Shown here piece after piece: positions 37,367 to 46,947 of a DNA stretch of 64,000 nucleotides (position 1 is the first letter of the stretch; each line of letters begins with the position of its first letter). The notes beneath the pieces were generated by a model. That model was not told the DNA's origin, searched no databases, and saw only the letters and a program-made list of their open reading frames with translations. Both the position numbers and the translations under genes were made by a program. Source of the DNA: Rhizobium sp. BK399 (GTDB lineage: Bacteria; Pseudomonadota; Alphaproteobacteria; Rhizobiales; Rhizobiaceae); assembly GCF_014194695.1 (NCBI RefSeq), contig NZ_JACIAH010000003.1, forward strand, positions 186,001 through 250,000, written 5' to 3'.

Positions 37367-38920
37367 ATGTCTCAGAATTCCATGACCAGAAGAGGCCTGC
37401 TGCAGGCGACTGCAGCGGCGGCGCTCATATCCGCAATGCCCTCGCGCTCCCATGCTCAATCGTCGCCGAAACGCGGCGGGACGCTCCGCATCGGCCATTC
37501 CGGCGGCGCCACCTCCGACTCCATCGATCCGGCGACCTATGCAGCCGGCCCCGTCGTGACGGCCATGCTGGGCGGTGTCTGTAACAACCTCGCCGAAGTC
37601 GATGCCGACGGTAAGATCGTACCGGAACTTGCCGAAAGCATTGACCCCAGTCCCGATGCCAAGGTGTGGACGTTCAAGCTTCGCAAGGGCGTCACGTTTT
37701 CCAACGGCAAGCCGTTGACACCCGAGGACGTCATCGCTTCCTTCAATCATCACCGCGCCAAGGATTCGACCTCCGGCGCGAAGGCGATCCTTTCGGAGGT
37801 CGTCGATATCCGCAAGGACGGCGAGGCCGTTGTCTTCGAACTGAAATCCGGCAATGCCGACTTCCCGTTCCTGACGGCCGAGTATCAATTCGTCATCATG
37901 CCGGCCAATAGCGACGGTACGCTGGACTGGAAGTCCGGCATCGGTACGGGCGGCTACACGCTGGAATCGCACGAGCCCGGTGTGCGCATCAAGCTGAAGC
38001 GCCGGTCAGACTACTGGAAGACCGATCACGCCTGGTTCGACGAGGTCGAGTTGCTGACGATCAACGACGCAACCGCCCGCCAGAATGCCCTGCTGACGGA
38101 CCAGGTCGACGTCATCAACAGCGTCGAGATCAAGACGTTGCCGCTGCTGCAGCGGAAGGCCGGCATTACCATTGAAGAGGTGACGGGCACCGCCCACTAC
38201 CTCTGGCCCATGTGGTGCGATAGCGAGCCGTTCAAGGACGTGAACGTGCGCCTGGCGCTGAAATACGCCGTCAATCGCGAAGAGCTGCTACAGAAGATCC
38301 TGCGCGGCCACGGTCACCTCGGCAACGACAGCCCGATCGCGCCAGCCAACCGCTTCTACGCCGCCGATCTGCCGCAACGAGCCTACGACCCTGACAAGGC
38401 CAAGTTCCACCTCAAGAAGGCTGGCCACGATACGTTGAAGATCGAGCTTTCGGCAGCAAACGCCGCCTTCGCCGGCGCCTTGGACGCCGCGACACTGTTC
38501 CAGGCGAGTGCCGCAAAATGCGGCATCGACATCAACGTCAAGCGCGAGCCTGACGATGGTTATTGGTCGAACGTGTGGCTGAAGAAGCCATTCGTCACCG
38601 GCTATTGGAACGGCAGGCCGACCGAAGATTCGATGTTCTCGCTGGTCTATGCAAAGGGCGCGGACTGGAATGAAAGCCATTGGTCCAATGACCGCTTCAA
38701 CCAGCTTCTTCTCGAGGCGCGCTCCAGCCTCGACGAAAACAAGCGCCGCGAGATGTATCACGAGATGCAGCAACTCGTCAGCGATGACGGCGGCGCGATC
38801 ATTCCGATGTTCAGCAACTATATCGATGCCCGCAACGACAAGGTTGCGCATGGAAAGCTGGCGTCGAACCGCTTCTTCGACGGCTGGAAGCTGATCGACC
38901 GCTGGTGGAGCGCCGCTTAA
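37367..38920 (+). CDS. Solute-binding protein, family 5, Tat-exported
   Basis: A 517-residue binding protein. The N-terminus has a twin-arginine signal (TRRGLLQATAAAALISAMPS, cut near SHAQ), so it is folded before export. The mature part is family 5: GGTLRIGHSGGATSDSIDP, WTFKLRKGVTFSNGKPLTPE and LRLALKYAVNREELL-type motif (VRLALKYAVNREELL). Its place inside the carnitine genes points to carnitine or an acyl-carnitine as ligand. AAAGGGGA precedes the ATG at 37367; a hairpin follows the stop. Confidence 0.92.
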   Translation: MSQNSMTRRGLLQATAAAALISAMPSRSHAQSSPKRGGTLRIGHSGGATSDSIDPATYAAGPVVTAMLGGVCNNLAEVDADGKIVPELAESIDPSPDAKVWTFKLRKGVTFSNGKPLTPEDVIASFNHHRAKDSTSGAKAILSEVVDIRKDGEAVVFELKSGNADFPFLTAEYQFVIMPANSDGTLDWKSGIGTGGYTLESHEPGVRIKLKRRSDYWKTDHAWFDEVELLTINDATARQNALLTDQVDVINSVEIKTLPLLQRKAGITIEEVTGTAHYLWPMWCDSEPFKDVNVRLALKYAVNREELLQKILRGHGHLGNDSPIAPANRFYAADLPQRAYDPDKAKFHLKKAGHDTLKIELSAANAAFAGALDAATLFQASAAKCGIDINVKREPDDGYWSNVWLKKPFVTGYWNGRPTEDSMFSLVYAKGADWNESHWSNDRFNQLLLEARSSLDENKRREMYHEMQQLVSDDGGAIIPMFSNYIDARNDKVAHGKLASNRFFDGWKLIDRWWSAA

Positions 38921-38938
38921 GGCTCTTCATTGATTGTC

Positions 38939-38961
38939 GGCGCCGTCCGGAGGGCGGCGCC
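38939..38961 (+). terminator. Intercistronic hairpin after solute-binding-protein gene
   Basis: GGCGCCGTCC (38939-38948) and GGGCGGCGCC (38952-38961) form a 10-bp GC-rich stem with one G-T pair and a GGA loop, 18 bases after the binding-protein stop. It has the same position as hairpins at 26121 and 52149. No T tract follows, which suits mRNA protection or partial termination. Confidence 0.7.
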
Positions 38962-38990
38962 TGCTCCATCTCAAATCTGGCAAGGTGAAC

Positions 38991-40496
38991 ATGACTGGCA
39001 CGGTGAAATCCGCCGCAGCGATCGGTGGCGGCGTCATAGGCGGCGGCTGGATCGCTCGATTTCTGCTCAACGGCTACGATGTCAAGGTCTTCGACCCGCA
39101 TCCGCAGGCCGAACGCTTGGTGGGAGAAGTTCTCGCCAATGCCGAACGCGCTTATCGCAAGCTGACCCTCGCTCCCATGGCGCCGAAGGGCCACTTGAGC
39201 TTCGTGTCATCCATCGAAGAAGCAGTTCGCGATGCCGATTATGTGCAGGAGAGTGTGCCGGAGCGGCTCGATCTGAAACGCAAGGTCTATGCTGAAATCG
39301 AGAAGCACGCCAAAGAAAATACGTTGATCGGGTCGTCCACCTCGGGATTCAAGCCGACGGAGCTCATCGAGGGCTTCGCGACGCCGGAGCGCTTATTCGT
39401 CGCCCATCCTTTCAATCCTGTCTATCTGCTTCCGGTGGTCGAAGTGGTACCGGGCCAAACATCGCCGGACAATCTCGATCGTGCCAAGTCCTTCCTCACC
39501 GCCATCGGCATGAAACCGCTCGTCGTCCGCAAGGAGATCGACGCCCATATCGCCGACCGGCTTCTGGAAGCGGTGTGGCGCGAAGGACTGTGGCTGATCC
39601 ATGACGGCGTCGCGACGACTGAGGAAATCGATGACGTCATCCGCTTTGGTTTCGGGCTTCGGTGGGCGCAGATGGGCCTGTTCGAGACGTACCGCATCGC
39701 GGGTGGTGAGGCCGGCATGCGCCATTTCATGAGCCAGTTCGGCCCGGCGCTGAAATGGCCCTGGACGAAGCTTATGGACGTCCCCGATCTGACCGACGAA
39801 CTGATCGATATCATCGCCGCGCAGTCGGATGCCCAATCCGGCAAGCACAGCATCCGCGAACTCGAGCGCATCCGCGACGACAATCTCGTCGCCATCATGC
39901 AGGCATTGAAGGGCAACGACTGGGGCGCTGGCGCCCTCCTCAAGGAATACGAGTCCGCGCTCTATGCCAAAGCACACAGCCACGCGCGTCAGTCAACGGT
40001 CGATCCGGAAAAGCCTTTGGCGCTGCACGCCGATCGCGTTCGGGAGGATTGGGTGGATTACAACGGCCACATGACCGAAAGCCGCTATCTGCAGGTCTTC
40101 GGGGACGCAACCGATGCCTTCCTGCACTTTATCGGCATGAACAAGCATTATCTGGCCAGCGGCCGTTCGCTCTACACGGTCGAGACGCACATCAGGCACC
40201 TGCGCGAGGTGAAGATGGGAGCTCCGCTGCGTGTGGAAACGCTGTTGCTCGGTTTCGACCAAAAGAGAGTAAGAATCGTGCACGAACTCTACGGTGGACC
40301 CCAGGACGAACTCCTGGCGACGGGCGAGCATATGCTGCTGCACGTCGACACCGCAAAGTCGGCTGCTTCGCCGATCGACCTCGCACTATCGATCAAATTG
40401 GGAGAGGTGTGGAAACACCATCGGCATCTGGAGGCTCCGGCCTATGCAGGCAAGCCGGTGCGTGAAATCATGATGGAATCCGCCGCCGCCAGCTAA
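38991..40496 (+). CDS. lcdH: Carnitine 3-dehydrogenase fused to betainyl-CoA thioesterase
   Basis: A 501-residue bifunctional enzyme. Residues 1 to about 325 are an NAD-dependent 3-hydroxyacyl-CoA-dehydrogenase-like L-carnitine dehydrogenase: Rossmann motif IGGGVIGGGW, catalytic His in VAHPFNPVYLLPVVEVV. About 345-495 are a hot-dog thioesterase with REDWVDYNGHMTESRYLQVF. It oxidises L-carnitine to 3-dehydrocarnitine and hydrolyses betainyl-CoA, formed by the BKACE enzyme, to glycine betaine. This fused form is known from Sinorhizobium carnitine metabolism. The ATG at 38991 is chosen at the domain start. Confidence 0.93.
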   Translation: MTGTVKSAAAIGGGVIGGGWIARFLLNGYDVKVFDPHPQAERLVGEVLANAERAYRKLTLAPMAPKGHLSFVSSIEEAVRDADYVQESVPERLDLKRKVYAEIEKHAKENTLIGSSTSGFKPTELIEGFATPERLFVAHPFNPVYLLPVVEVVPGQTSPDNLDRAKSFLTAIGMKPLVVRKEIDAHIADRLLEAVWREGLWLIHDGVATTEEIDDVIRFGFGLRWAQMGLFETYRIAGGEAGMRHFMSQFGPALKWPWTKLMDVPDLTDELIDIIAAQSDAQSGKHSIRELERIRDDNLVAIMQALKGNDWGAGALLKEYESALYAKAHSHARQSTVDPEKPLALHADRVREDWVDYNGHMTESRYLQVFGDATDAFLHFIGMNKHYLASGRSLYTVETHIRHLREVKMGAPLRVETLLLGFDQKRVRIVHELYGGPQDELLATGEHMLLHVDTAKSAASPIDLALSIKLGEVWKHHRHLEAPAYAGKPVREIMMESAAAS

Positions 40497-40507
40497 GGGA
40501 TATCGCA

Positions 40508-41464
40508 ATGGGGCCCATACCGAAGCTGATACTCAAGAGGTTTTCGACCGGTCTGCTGACGCTCTTCCTGGTATCGATCATCATTTTCTTCGCGATCGAA
40601 CTTCTTCCGGGCGATGCCGCTCAGCAGCTGCTCGGCCAGAGCGCAACGCCAGAAACGCTTGCGGCCCTGCGCGAACAGCTCGGATTGAACCAGCCAGTGG
40701 TCATGCGCTATGTGCACTGGCTAGGCGGCGTCGCCACCGGCGACTTTGGCATGTCTCTTGCCAACAACCGCCCGGTGGGGGAACTGATCGCCGGGCGGCT
40801 TGGCAACACGCTGTTTCTCGCCGCCTATGCTGCAGCACTTGCCATTCCCCTGTCACTGACGTTGGGACTTCTGGCCGCCCTCTGGCGCAACAGCCTGTTC
40901 GACCGCCTCTCGAGCCTCCTGACGTTGACCTCGATCTCCTTTCCGGAGTTCTTCGTCGCCTATATCCTCATCCTGTTTCTGGCTGTGCGAACGAGCCTAT
41001 TCCCATCGCTCGCCACCGTGGACGCCACGACCTCGCTCATTGAGCGGCTTTACATCTGTTTCCTGCCGGCCATTACCCTCACCCTTGTCATCGCCGCACA
41101 CATGATGCGGATGACACGAGCGTCGATCATTAACCTGCTCGCCAGCCCCTATATCGAGACTGCGCGGCTGAAAGGACAATCGCGCTTCAAGGTGATAAGC
41201 CGTCACGCCCTGCCCAACGCGCTCGCCCCGATCGTCACGGTCGTTACGCTCAACCTCGCCTATCTCGTAACGGGCGTTTTGGTGGTCGAGGTCGTCTTTG
41301 TCTATCCGGGCCTCGGACAATTGCTCGTCGATTCCGCTGCCAAACGCGATCTCGCGGTCGTTCAGGGCTGCTGTCTGATCTTCGCTGCGATCTACATTTT
41401 CCTCAACATGTTTGCGGACATCATCGCGATCGCGACCAATCCGCGCTTGCTGCATCCGCGATGA
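40508..41464 (+). CDS. ABC importer permease (DppB-type), carnitine operon
   Basis: A 318-residue permease with six hydrophobic segments, the DppB-type start (LILKRFSTGLLTLFLVSIII), FAIELLPGDAAQ, and the EAA loop YIETARLKGQSRFKV near residue 215. It starts 11 bases after the dehydrogenase fusion and pairs with the next permease. It belongs to the same transporter as the Tat-exported binding protein upstream. Confidence 0.93.
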   Translation: MGPIPKLILKRFSTGLLTLFLVSIIIFFAIELLPGDAAQQLLGQSATPETLAALREQLGLNQPVVMRYVHWLGGVATGDFGMSLANNRPVGELIAGRLGNTLFLAAYAAALAIPLSLTLGLLAALWRNSLFDRLSSLLTLTSISFPEFFVAYILILFLAVRTSLFPSLATVDATTSLIERLYICFLPAITLTLVIAAHMMRMTRASIINLLASPYIETARLKGQSRFKVISRHALPNALAPIVTVVTLNLAYLVTGVLVVEVVFVYPGLGQLLVDSAAKRDLAVVQGCCLIFAAIYIFLNMFADIIAIATNPRLLHPR

Positions 41465-41477
41465 GGAGAGAGCACGC

Positions 41478-42311
41478 ATGACTGCCATTGTAAAATCGCT
41501 CCGCCTCTCGACCGTCCCATGGTCGGCGCGTCTCGGCCTTCTTATCATCGCCTTCTACATCGTCGTCGCGGTCTTTGCGCCGTGGCTTGCTCCCTACGGC
41601 GAAGCTGAAGTTGCCGGCGGCGAGTTTGAACCATGGAGTTCCATGTTTGTGCTCGGAACCGACGGCCTGGGGCGCGATATGCTCTCCCGGCTGATCTTCG
41701 GTGCCCGCAATACGATCGGCGTGGCTTTCGTGACCACCGTCCTTGCCTTCCTGATCGGCGGCGCAGGCGGAATGCTGGCCGCGACTCTGGGAGGCTGGAC
41801 GGATGAGGTGTTGTCGCGCATCGTCGATGTGATCATGGCGATACCGCGGGTGATCTTTGCGTTGTTGTTGCTGACCATTTTCGGCACCGGAATGGTCAAT
41901 CTGATATTCATCATCGCCATTCTCGACTCGACCAGCGTCTTTCGTCTGACACGTGCCGTTTCGATGAACGTGGTCGTCATGGAATTCGTCGAAGCGGCGA
42001 ATCTGCGAGGCGAGAGCCTATGGTGGATCATCCGTCGTGAGATTTTGCCCAACATCCTTCCGCCGCTTATCTCGGAATTCGGCCTGCGTTTCTGCTTCGT
42101 CTTCCTGAGCATTTCTGCCCTGTCCTTCCTCGGACTCGGGTTGCAGCCACCGACTGCGGACTGGGGCAGCATGGTCAAGGAAACGGCCTCCCTGATCAGC
42201 TTCGGCGACATCACGCCGCTGTTGCCGGCCGGGGCCATCGCGCTGCTCACAGTCGGGGTCAACTTTGTCGTCGATTGGATGCTGCATCGCTCCAGCGGCT
42301 TGAAGGACTAG
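41478..42311 (+). CDS. ABC importer permease (DppC-type), carnitine operon
   Basis: A 277-residue permease. The DppC motif FVLGTDGLGRDMLSRLIFGA is at about residue 55 and the EAA-type loop FVEAANLRGESLWW near 180. The ATG at 41478 follows GAGGAG and gives the usual N-terminal cytoplasmic tail and membrane segment. It is coupled to its partners by 13 and 3 bases. Confidence 0.93.
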   Translation: MTAIVKSLRLSTVPWSARLGLLIIAFYIVVAVFAPWLAPYGEAEVAGGEFEPWSSMFVLGTDGLGRDMLSRLIFGARNTIGVAFVTTVLAFLIGGAGGMLAATLGGWTDEVLSRIVDVIMAIPRVIFALLLLTIFGTGMVNLIFIIAILDSTSVFRLTRAVSMNVVVMEFVEAANLRGESLWWIIRREILPNILPPLISEFGLRFCFVFLSISALSFLGLGLQPPTADWGSMVKETASLISFGDITPLLPAGAIALLTVGVNFVVDWMLHRSSGLKD

Positions 42312-42314
42312 ACG

Positions 42315-43940
42315 ATGGGCAACGCAAAACCGCTTTTGGAAATTCGCGGCCTGAAGATGGAAGCACAGATCGACGGTGCGTGGACCGAGATCGTCCATGG
42401 TGTCGATATCGATCTGAGGCGAGGCGAAGTGCTGGGCCTGATTGGCGAATCCGGCGCCGGTAAGTCGACGATCGGACTTGCGGCCATGGGCTATGCCCGC
42501 AACGGCTGTCGTATCAGCGCCGGCTCGGTCTGTTTCGATGGAGAGGAACTCGTCGGCCGCAGCGAAGCTTTTCTGCGCAAGCTTCGGGGCCGGCGCATCG
42601 CCTATGTTGCGCAGTCGGCGGCAGCGAGCTTCAACCCGGCGCATCGCCTCATCGATCAATATGCCGAAGCGCCGGTGACACATGGCCTTCTGACCAGGCA
42701 TGATGCGGAACGGCAGGCCGTCGACCTCTATCGCCGCATGCGTTTGCCCGAACCCGACATCATCGGCTGGCGCTACCCGCATCAGGTTTCCGGTGGCCAG
42801 TTGCAGCGCGCCATGACCGCGATGGCGATGGCCTGCAAGCCTGATCTCATCATCTTCGACGAGCCCACAACGGCGCTCGACGTGACCACGCAGATCGAAG
42901 TGTTGGCCGCGATCCGCGATGCAGTCCGCCAGTTCGGTACGGCTGCGATTTATATCACCCACGATCTGGCCGTTGTGGCGCAAATGGCGGATCGAATTAA
43001 AGTGCTTTTGCACGGACGCGAGGTGGAAGACCAATCCACACGCGACATGCTCACGGAGCCGAAGGAAGCCTATACCAAGAGCCTGTGGTCAGTCCGCTCG
43101 ATGGAGGCGGAAGATAAACCTTCGCCGGCAATCGACGTCCAGCCGTTGTTGAAGATCGACTCCGTCACAGCATCCTACGGCAGATTGAAGGTACTGCAGG
43201 ATGTTAGCCTCGAACTCCATCGCGGTCGCACGCTTGCACTCGTTGGCGAATCCGGATCAGGCAAATCCACCACTGCTCGCGTCGTGGCTGGCCTTCTGGA
43301 GCCTAACAGCGGCCAGGTGTTGCTGGACGGGCAACCTCTTCCCCCGAGCTTCAAGCAACGCAGCCGGGATATGTTGCGGCAAATCCAGATCATCTATCAG
43401 AACGCCGACACCGCGCTCAATCCGCGCCAACGGGTCCGTGATATCATCGGCCGGCCGATCGAATTCTATCTCGGCCTCACGGGCGCCGCGCGCAACCACA
43501 AGGTCGATGAGCTGATGCACCGGATGGAGCTCGACCCCGCCAAGTTCGCGGATCGCCTTCCGTCAGAGCTATCAGGAGGGCAGAAGCAGCGCATCGGCAT
43601 TGCGCGCTCCTTGGCGGCCGAACCCAAGATCATCATCTGCGATGAAGTGACGTCGGCACTGGATCAGCTCGTCGCCGAAGGCATACTGCGGCTGTTGAGA
43701 GAGATCCAGGAAGTGACCGGCGTCTCCTACCTGTTCATCACTCACGATCTGGCGGCGGTTCGCGCCATTTCGCACGACTGCGCCGTCATGCAAGGCGGAC
43801 GGGTTGTCGAACAGGGGAAGGTCAGGGATGTGCTGCAACGGCCGGCGCAAACCTACACAAAGACCTTGCTGGCCTCGGTGCCGGACATGGATCCGGATTG
43901 GCTGACCCGCCGCCTGGAAGCAGGAGCATCTCCGAAATGA
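42315..43940 (+). CDS. Double ABC ATPase (DppD-DppF fusion), carnitine operon
   Basis: A 541-residue protein with two complete nucleotide-binding domains. The first has GESGAGKST and VSGGQLQRAMTAMAM with [11 protein letters not shown]. The second has GESGSGKST near residue 315, LSGGQKQRIGIARSL and IICDEVTSALD, where the usual Pro is Val. It should power the two permeases just upstream. Unlike the separate DppD/DppF genes at 28931-30922, the subunits are fused. Confidence 0.94.
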   Translation: MGNAKPLLEIRGLKMEAQIDGAWTEIVHGVDIDLRRGEVLGLIGESGAGKSTIGLAAMGYARNGCRISAGSVCFDGEELVGRSEAFLRKLRGRRIAYVAQSAAASFNPAHRLIDQYAEAPVTHGLLTRHDAERQAVDLYRRMRLPEPDIIGWRYPHQVSGGQLQRAMTAMAMACKPDLIIFDEPTTALDVTTQIEVLAAIRDAVRQFGTAAIYITHDLAVVAQMADRIKVLLHGREVEDQSTRDMLTEPKEAYTKSLWSVRSMEAEDKPSPAIDVQPLLKIDSVTASYGRLKVLQDVSLELHRGRTLALVGESGSGKSTTARVVAGLLEPNSGQVLLDGQPLPPSFKQRSRDMLRQIQIIYQNADTALNPRQRVRDIIGRPIEFYLGLTGAARNHKVDELMHRMELDPAKFADRLPSELSGGQKQRIGIARSLAAEPKIIICDEVTSALDQLVAEGILRLLREIQEVTGVSYLFITHDLAAVRAISHDCAVMQGGRVVEQGKVRDVLQRPAQTYTKTLLASVPDMDPDWLTRRLEAGASPK

Positions 43941-44875
43941 TCGACGACCCTGAAATCCTGGCCTTCATCGCCAAGACGGAAGCATCCTATCCCGCGGATT
44001 CGAATGTCGCTTCGGCCGCGGACAACCGCCGCCATTATGATGCGATGTGTGCTGTCTTTCGCCAGCCTCGTCCCACGGATATCAGCGTCATCGACACTGC
44101 CGTCAATCATGTCCCGGTGCGGCACTACATACCGGCTCATGCCAGCGATGGCCGGCCTTCAATTCTCTATTGTCATGGCGGCGGATTCGTCGTCGGTTCC
44201 CTGGAAAGCCACGACGACGTTTGTGCCGAAATCGCAAGCAGCACCGGCATGCATCTGACCGCCGTCGACTACCGTCTTGCGCCGGAGCACCGCTATCCCG
44301 CTCCGATCGATGACGTTGAAACGGTCTGGCGTCATCTTGCGGTGAAAACGCCGCGACTGATTACGGTCGGCGACAGCGCCGGCGCCAATCTCTGCGCGGC
44401 GCTCGCCCTGCGCATGCGGCGCCTCACCGGCCCGATGCCGATAGCGCAGCTCTTGATCTATCCCGGCCTCGGAGGAGACCACTCCTGGCCGTCCTACATA
44501 GAGAACGCGGAAGCACCCTTGCTGCGCACTTCCGATCTCGCCGGCTATCGCGTCGCCTATTCCGGCTCCGAGCAGCCATCGGATCAGGAGTTGGAGGAAG
44601 TATCGCCTCTCAAGGCCAAGGACTTCTCGGGCCTGCCCCCAACACGGGTATTCACCGCTGATGTCGATCCGCTGCGCGACGACGGGAAGGTCTATGTCGA
44701 GCGCCTGATAGCCGCAGGCGTCGATGCCGATTGGCGCAACCACGAGCAACTCGTGCACGGCTATTTGCGCGGCCGCATCATGAGCCGCCGAATTCGCGTT
44801 GCATTCGAGGAAATCTGCCGCGCGCTACAAGAGATGGCAAAGAACGTTTCCCTCACGCCCGACTTTGCCGGTTAG
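43937..44875 (+). CDS. Alpha/beta-hydrolase (hormone-sensitive-lipase type esterase)
   Basis: A 312-residue esterase. The oxyanion-hole motif YCHGGGFVVGS is at about residue 77, the nucleophile is in VGDSAGANL at about 144, the Asp is in ADVDPLRDDG near 255 and the His in QLVHGYL near 280. It overlaps the ATPase stop (ATGA) and closes the carnitine operon. A likely job is release of carnitine from O-acylcarnitines imported by the operon's transporter; this is inference from position. It converges on the MFS gene. Confidence 0.85.
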   Translation: MIDDPEILAFIAKTEASYPADSNVASAADNRRHYDAMCAVFRQPRPTDISVIDTAVNHVPVRHYIPAHASDGRPSILYCHGGGFVVGSLESHDDVCAEIASSTGMHLTAVDYRLAPEHRYPAPIDDVETVWRHLAVKTPRLITVGDSAGANLCAALALRMRRLTGPMPIAQLLIYPGLGGDHSWPSYIENAEAPLLRTSDLAGYRVAYSGSEQPSDQELEEVSPLKAKDFSGLPPTRVFTADVDPLRDDGKVYVERLIAAGVDADWRNHEQLVHGYLRGRIMSRRIRVAFEEICRALQEMAKNVSLTPDFAG

Positions 44876-44905
44876 GCGAGGCTCGTTGCGAGCACACCTT
44901 CGGTC

Positions 44906-46129
44906 CTATGCCGAGCCAATGCTGGCATGGGCCGGAAAAGTCAGGCCGATGGCGTCCTCGTAGCTCCGGGGACTGAAGCGTACGTAGAGAGCAAATACGA
45001 CCACGAGGCACGCCAGGTGCATGATCCACCCGCTGGCAAAGCTGCCGGTCATGCCGTGGAGGAAGGATGTGGCAAAGGGTCCAAGCGATGCAATCAGAAA
45101 GCCACCTCCTTGCATCAGGGAGACGAGAACGCCGGCCTGCTCCGGCCGTGGCAGATGATCCAGCGCCGTGACAATGGCAAGGGAGAAACTTCCCCCGAGC
45201 CCAGCGCCGCAAATCGCCACCCACAGGACCGGCAGCATTCCCGAAAGAAATGCCAGCCCCGCAAAACCGATGGCCTGCATCAGAAGGGTCACCAGCAACC
45301 AGCCGCGGCGATCGATGCTGCGGCGCGCCAGGTTGGGCAGAAGAAGGGCTGAGACGGCCTGGCTGACCGCCATGATCGCGACCAGATTGCCGCTCTCAGC
45401 GTTCGACCAGCCGTGCGCTTGATAGTAGGGCGCGAGCCAAGCGACCATCGACGAATACCCGCTGTTTACCAGACCAAACGCGATCATCAATGTCCAGGTG
45501 CGCGGACGGCGCAGCAACAGACCTGTCAGATCCTTGTCGGGTTTGGACGCCTTGGAGTCCGACAGCACAAGGAATGCCACACAAAATGCGATCGCAGCGG
45601 GTACCGCCAGCCAGGCAAGCGCGGTCCGCCAATCGTATCCATTGTTGACGAGGGCCGGCGTCAGCCGCGCACCGACCGCGCCACCGCCCATGAGCATACC
45701 CGAATAGAGGCCGGTGACAGCAGGCACGCTGCCCGGGAATTTTGCCTTGATGATGCCGGGGAACGCTGCCTGAATGAATGCCACCCCGACGCCGCAGAGC
45801 GCCGCCGTCAGGATGAACGAAAGGCCCCCGGGTGCGACGAGCCTCAGCAGAGAGCCTACCGTCAACAACGCGAGGGCGGCAAGGATGCCGCGGCGTGTGC
45901 CGATCGCAGCTTGGATGCCAGGCGCCACGAATGCGCCGACGCCCATCAGCAACATCGGCAACAAGGTCAGCATCGCAAGCATGCTGTAGCCCATTGCCGT
46001 GTCGGCCACGATATTCGCAACGACCGGCGCCGGCGCGGTGAGGAATGGCCGCAGGTTCACTGCAATCAACATGACAAGGAGTAGCATCGGCCAATGCCGA
46101 TCGCCGGCAGCCTGGGTGACCTTCAGCAT
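44906..46129 (-). CDS. MFS transporter, CynX/NimT type
   Basis: A 407-residue membrane protein with twelve hydrophobic segments. The opening VMLIAVNLRPFLTAPAPVVA is typical of the CynX/NimT group, small-molecule carriers for cyanate, nitroimidazole and similar nitrogen compounds. The ATG at 46129 is preferred over a TTG four codons upstream. It is the last gene of the leftward amidohydrolase operon, 28 bases after the racemase gene. It could export a waste product or import a related compound. Confidence 0.88.
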   Translation of the reverse strand: MLKVTQAAGDRHWPMLLLVMLIAVNLRPFLTAPAPVVANIVADTAMGYSMLAMLTLLPMLLMGVGAFVAPGIQAAIGTRRGILAALALLTVGSLLRLVAPGGLSFILTAALCGVGVAFIQAAFPGIIKAKFPGSVPAVTGLYSGMLMGGGAVGARLTPALVNNGYDWRTALAWLAVPAAIAFCVAFLVLSDSKASKPDKDLTGLLLRRPRTWTLMIAFGLVNSGYSSMVAWLAPYYQAHGWSNAESGNLVAIMAVSQAVSALLLPNLARRSIDRRGWLLVTLLMQAIGFAGLAFLSGMLPVLWVAICGAGLGGSFSLAIVTALDHLPRPEQAGVLVSLMQGGGFLIASLGPFATSFLHGMTGSFASGWIMHLACLVVVFALYVRFSPRSYEDAIGLTFPAHASIGSA

Positions 46130-46156
46130 TTGATGTTCCAATATTGCAAAGACGCT

Positions 46157-46876
46157 TTACCTCGGGCCGACATCGTGACTGCAATGTGGGGTAGCGCCGT
46201 GTGGAGTCGCTCGCGGCTGCAATTCAAGGCTTGTCAGCAGCTCCGCGAGTCGGACCGCCGCGGATACGCCTTCTACCACCGGGACCGAATGACGGTCGGA
46301 TAGTTGCTGCGCCATGTCGGCCATACCGGCACATCCCAGAACGATCGCACCGGAGCGGTCCACGCGAAGCGCATCACGGATCCCCTCGCCTATGGTCGAG
46401 AGTGCCGCACTCGGATCCGCCTCCAGTCCCAGTACCGGAATGCCGCACGCCCGTACTGTCCCAACCGATGCAAGGCCGTAGCGAACGAGGTTGTCTTCAA
46501 GCACAGGGATCGAGACCGGCAGCGTCGTGATGATGGTGAAGCGCCTGGAAATCATCGCGGCGATCCGCGCGGCAGCCTCGCCGATGCCAATGACCGGCTT
46601 GCGGGTGAGCATGCGCGCGGCATCAAGGCCGGTGTCGTCAAAACAGGCGATGATATAGGCATCCATCGCGCCGCTGCGTTCGGCCCGTTCAATGCAATCG
46701 AGAAGGCCGGGGACAGCCCTCGCCCCATCGACGGCGCCTTCGATGGAAGCCGGGCCCCGATCGTTCTGCATAGCAATGATTTCAGTCGTCTTATGCGCGG
46801 CCCTCAAGGCCGCAGCGCCGATTGCGGTCGTCATGGACGATGTCGAGTTGGGATTGATAATGCCGATGCGTGTCAT
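46157..46876 (-). CDS. Asp/Glu racemase-family protein (hydantoin-racemase-like)
   Basis: A 239-residue protein of the aspartate/glutamate/hydantoin racemase superfamily. RIGIINPNSTSSMT at the N-terminus is characteristic of the hydantoin racemase branch. The two catalytic Cys are visible in IIACFDDTGLDAAR (about residue 80) and VLGCAGMADM (about 185). This superfamily also contains maleate isomerases and decarboxylases. With four amidohydrolases in the locus, it may invert a chiral intermediate. AGGA lies 8 bases before the ATG at 46876. Confidence 0.9.
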   Translation of the reverse strand: MTRIGIINPNSTSSMTTAIGAAALRAAHKTTEIIAMQNDRGPASIEGAVDGARAVPGLLDCIERAERSGAMDAYIIACFDDTGLDAARMLTRKPVIGIGEAAARIAAMISRRFTIITTLPVSIPVLEDNLVRYGLASVGTVRACGIPVLGLEADPSAALSTIGEGIRDALRVDRSGAIVLGCAGMADMAQQLSDRHSVPVVEGVSAAVRLAELLTSLELQPRATPHGATPHCSHDVGPR

Positions 46877-46947
46877 GAGAGAATTCCTGATGTCGCTCAA
46901 GCCAGAGACTGCCGTCGCCAACCCGTCGAACGGACTGCCGAGGCGCC

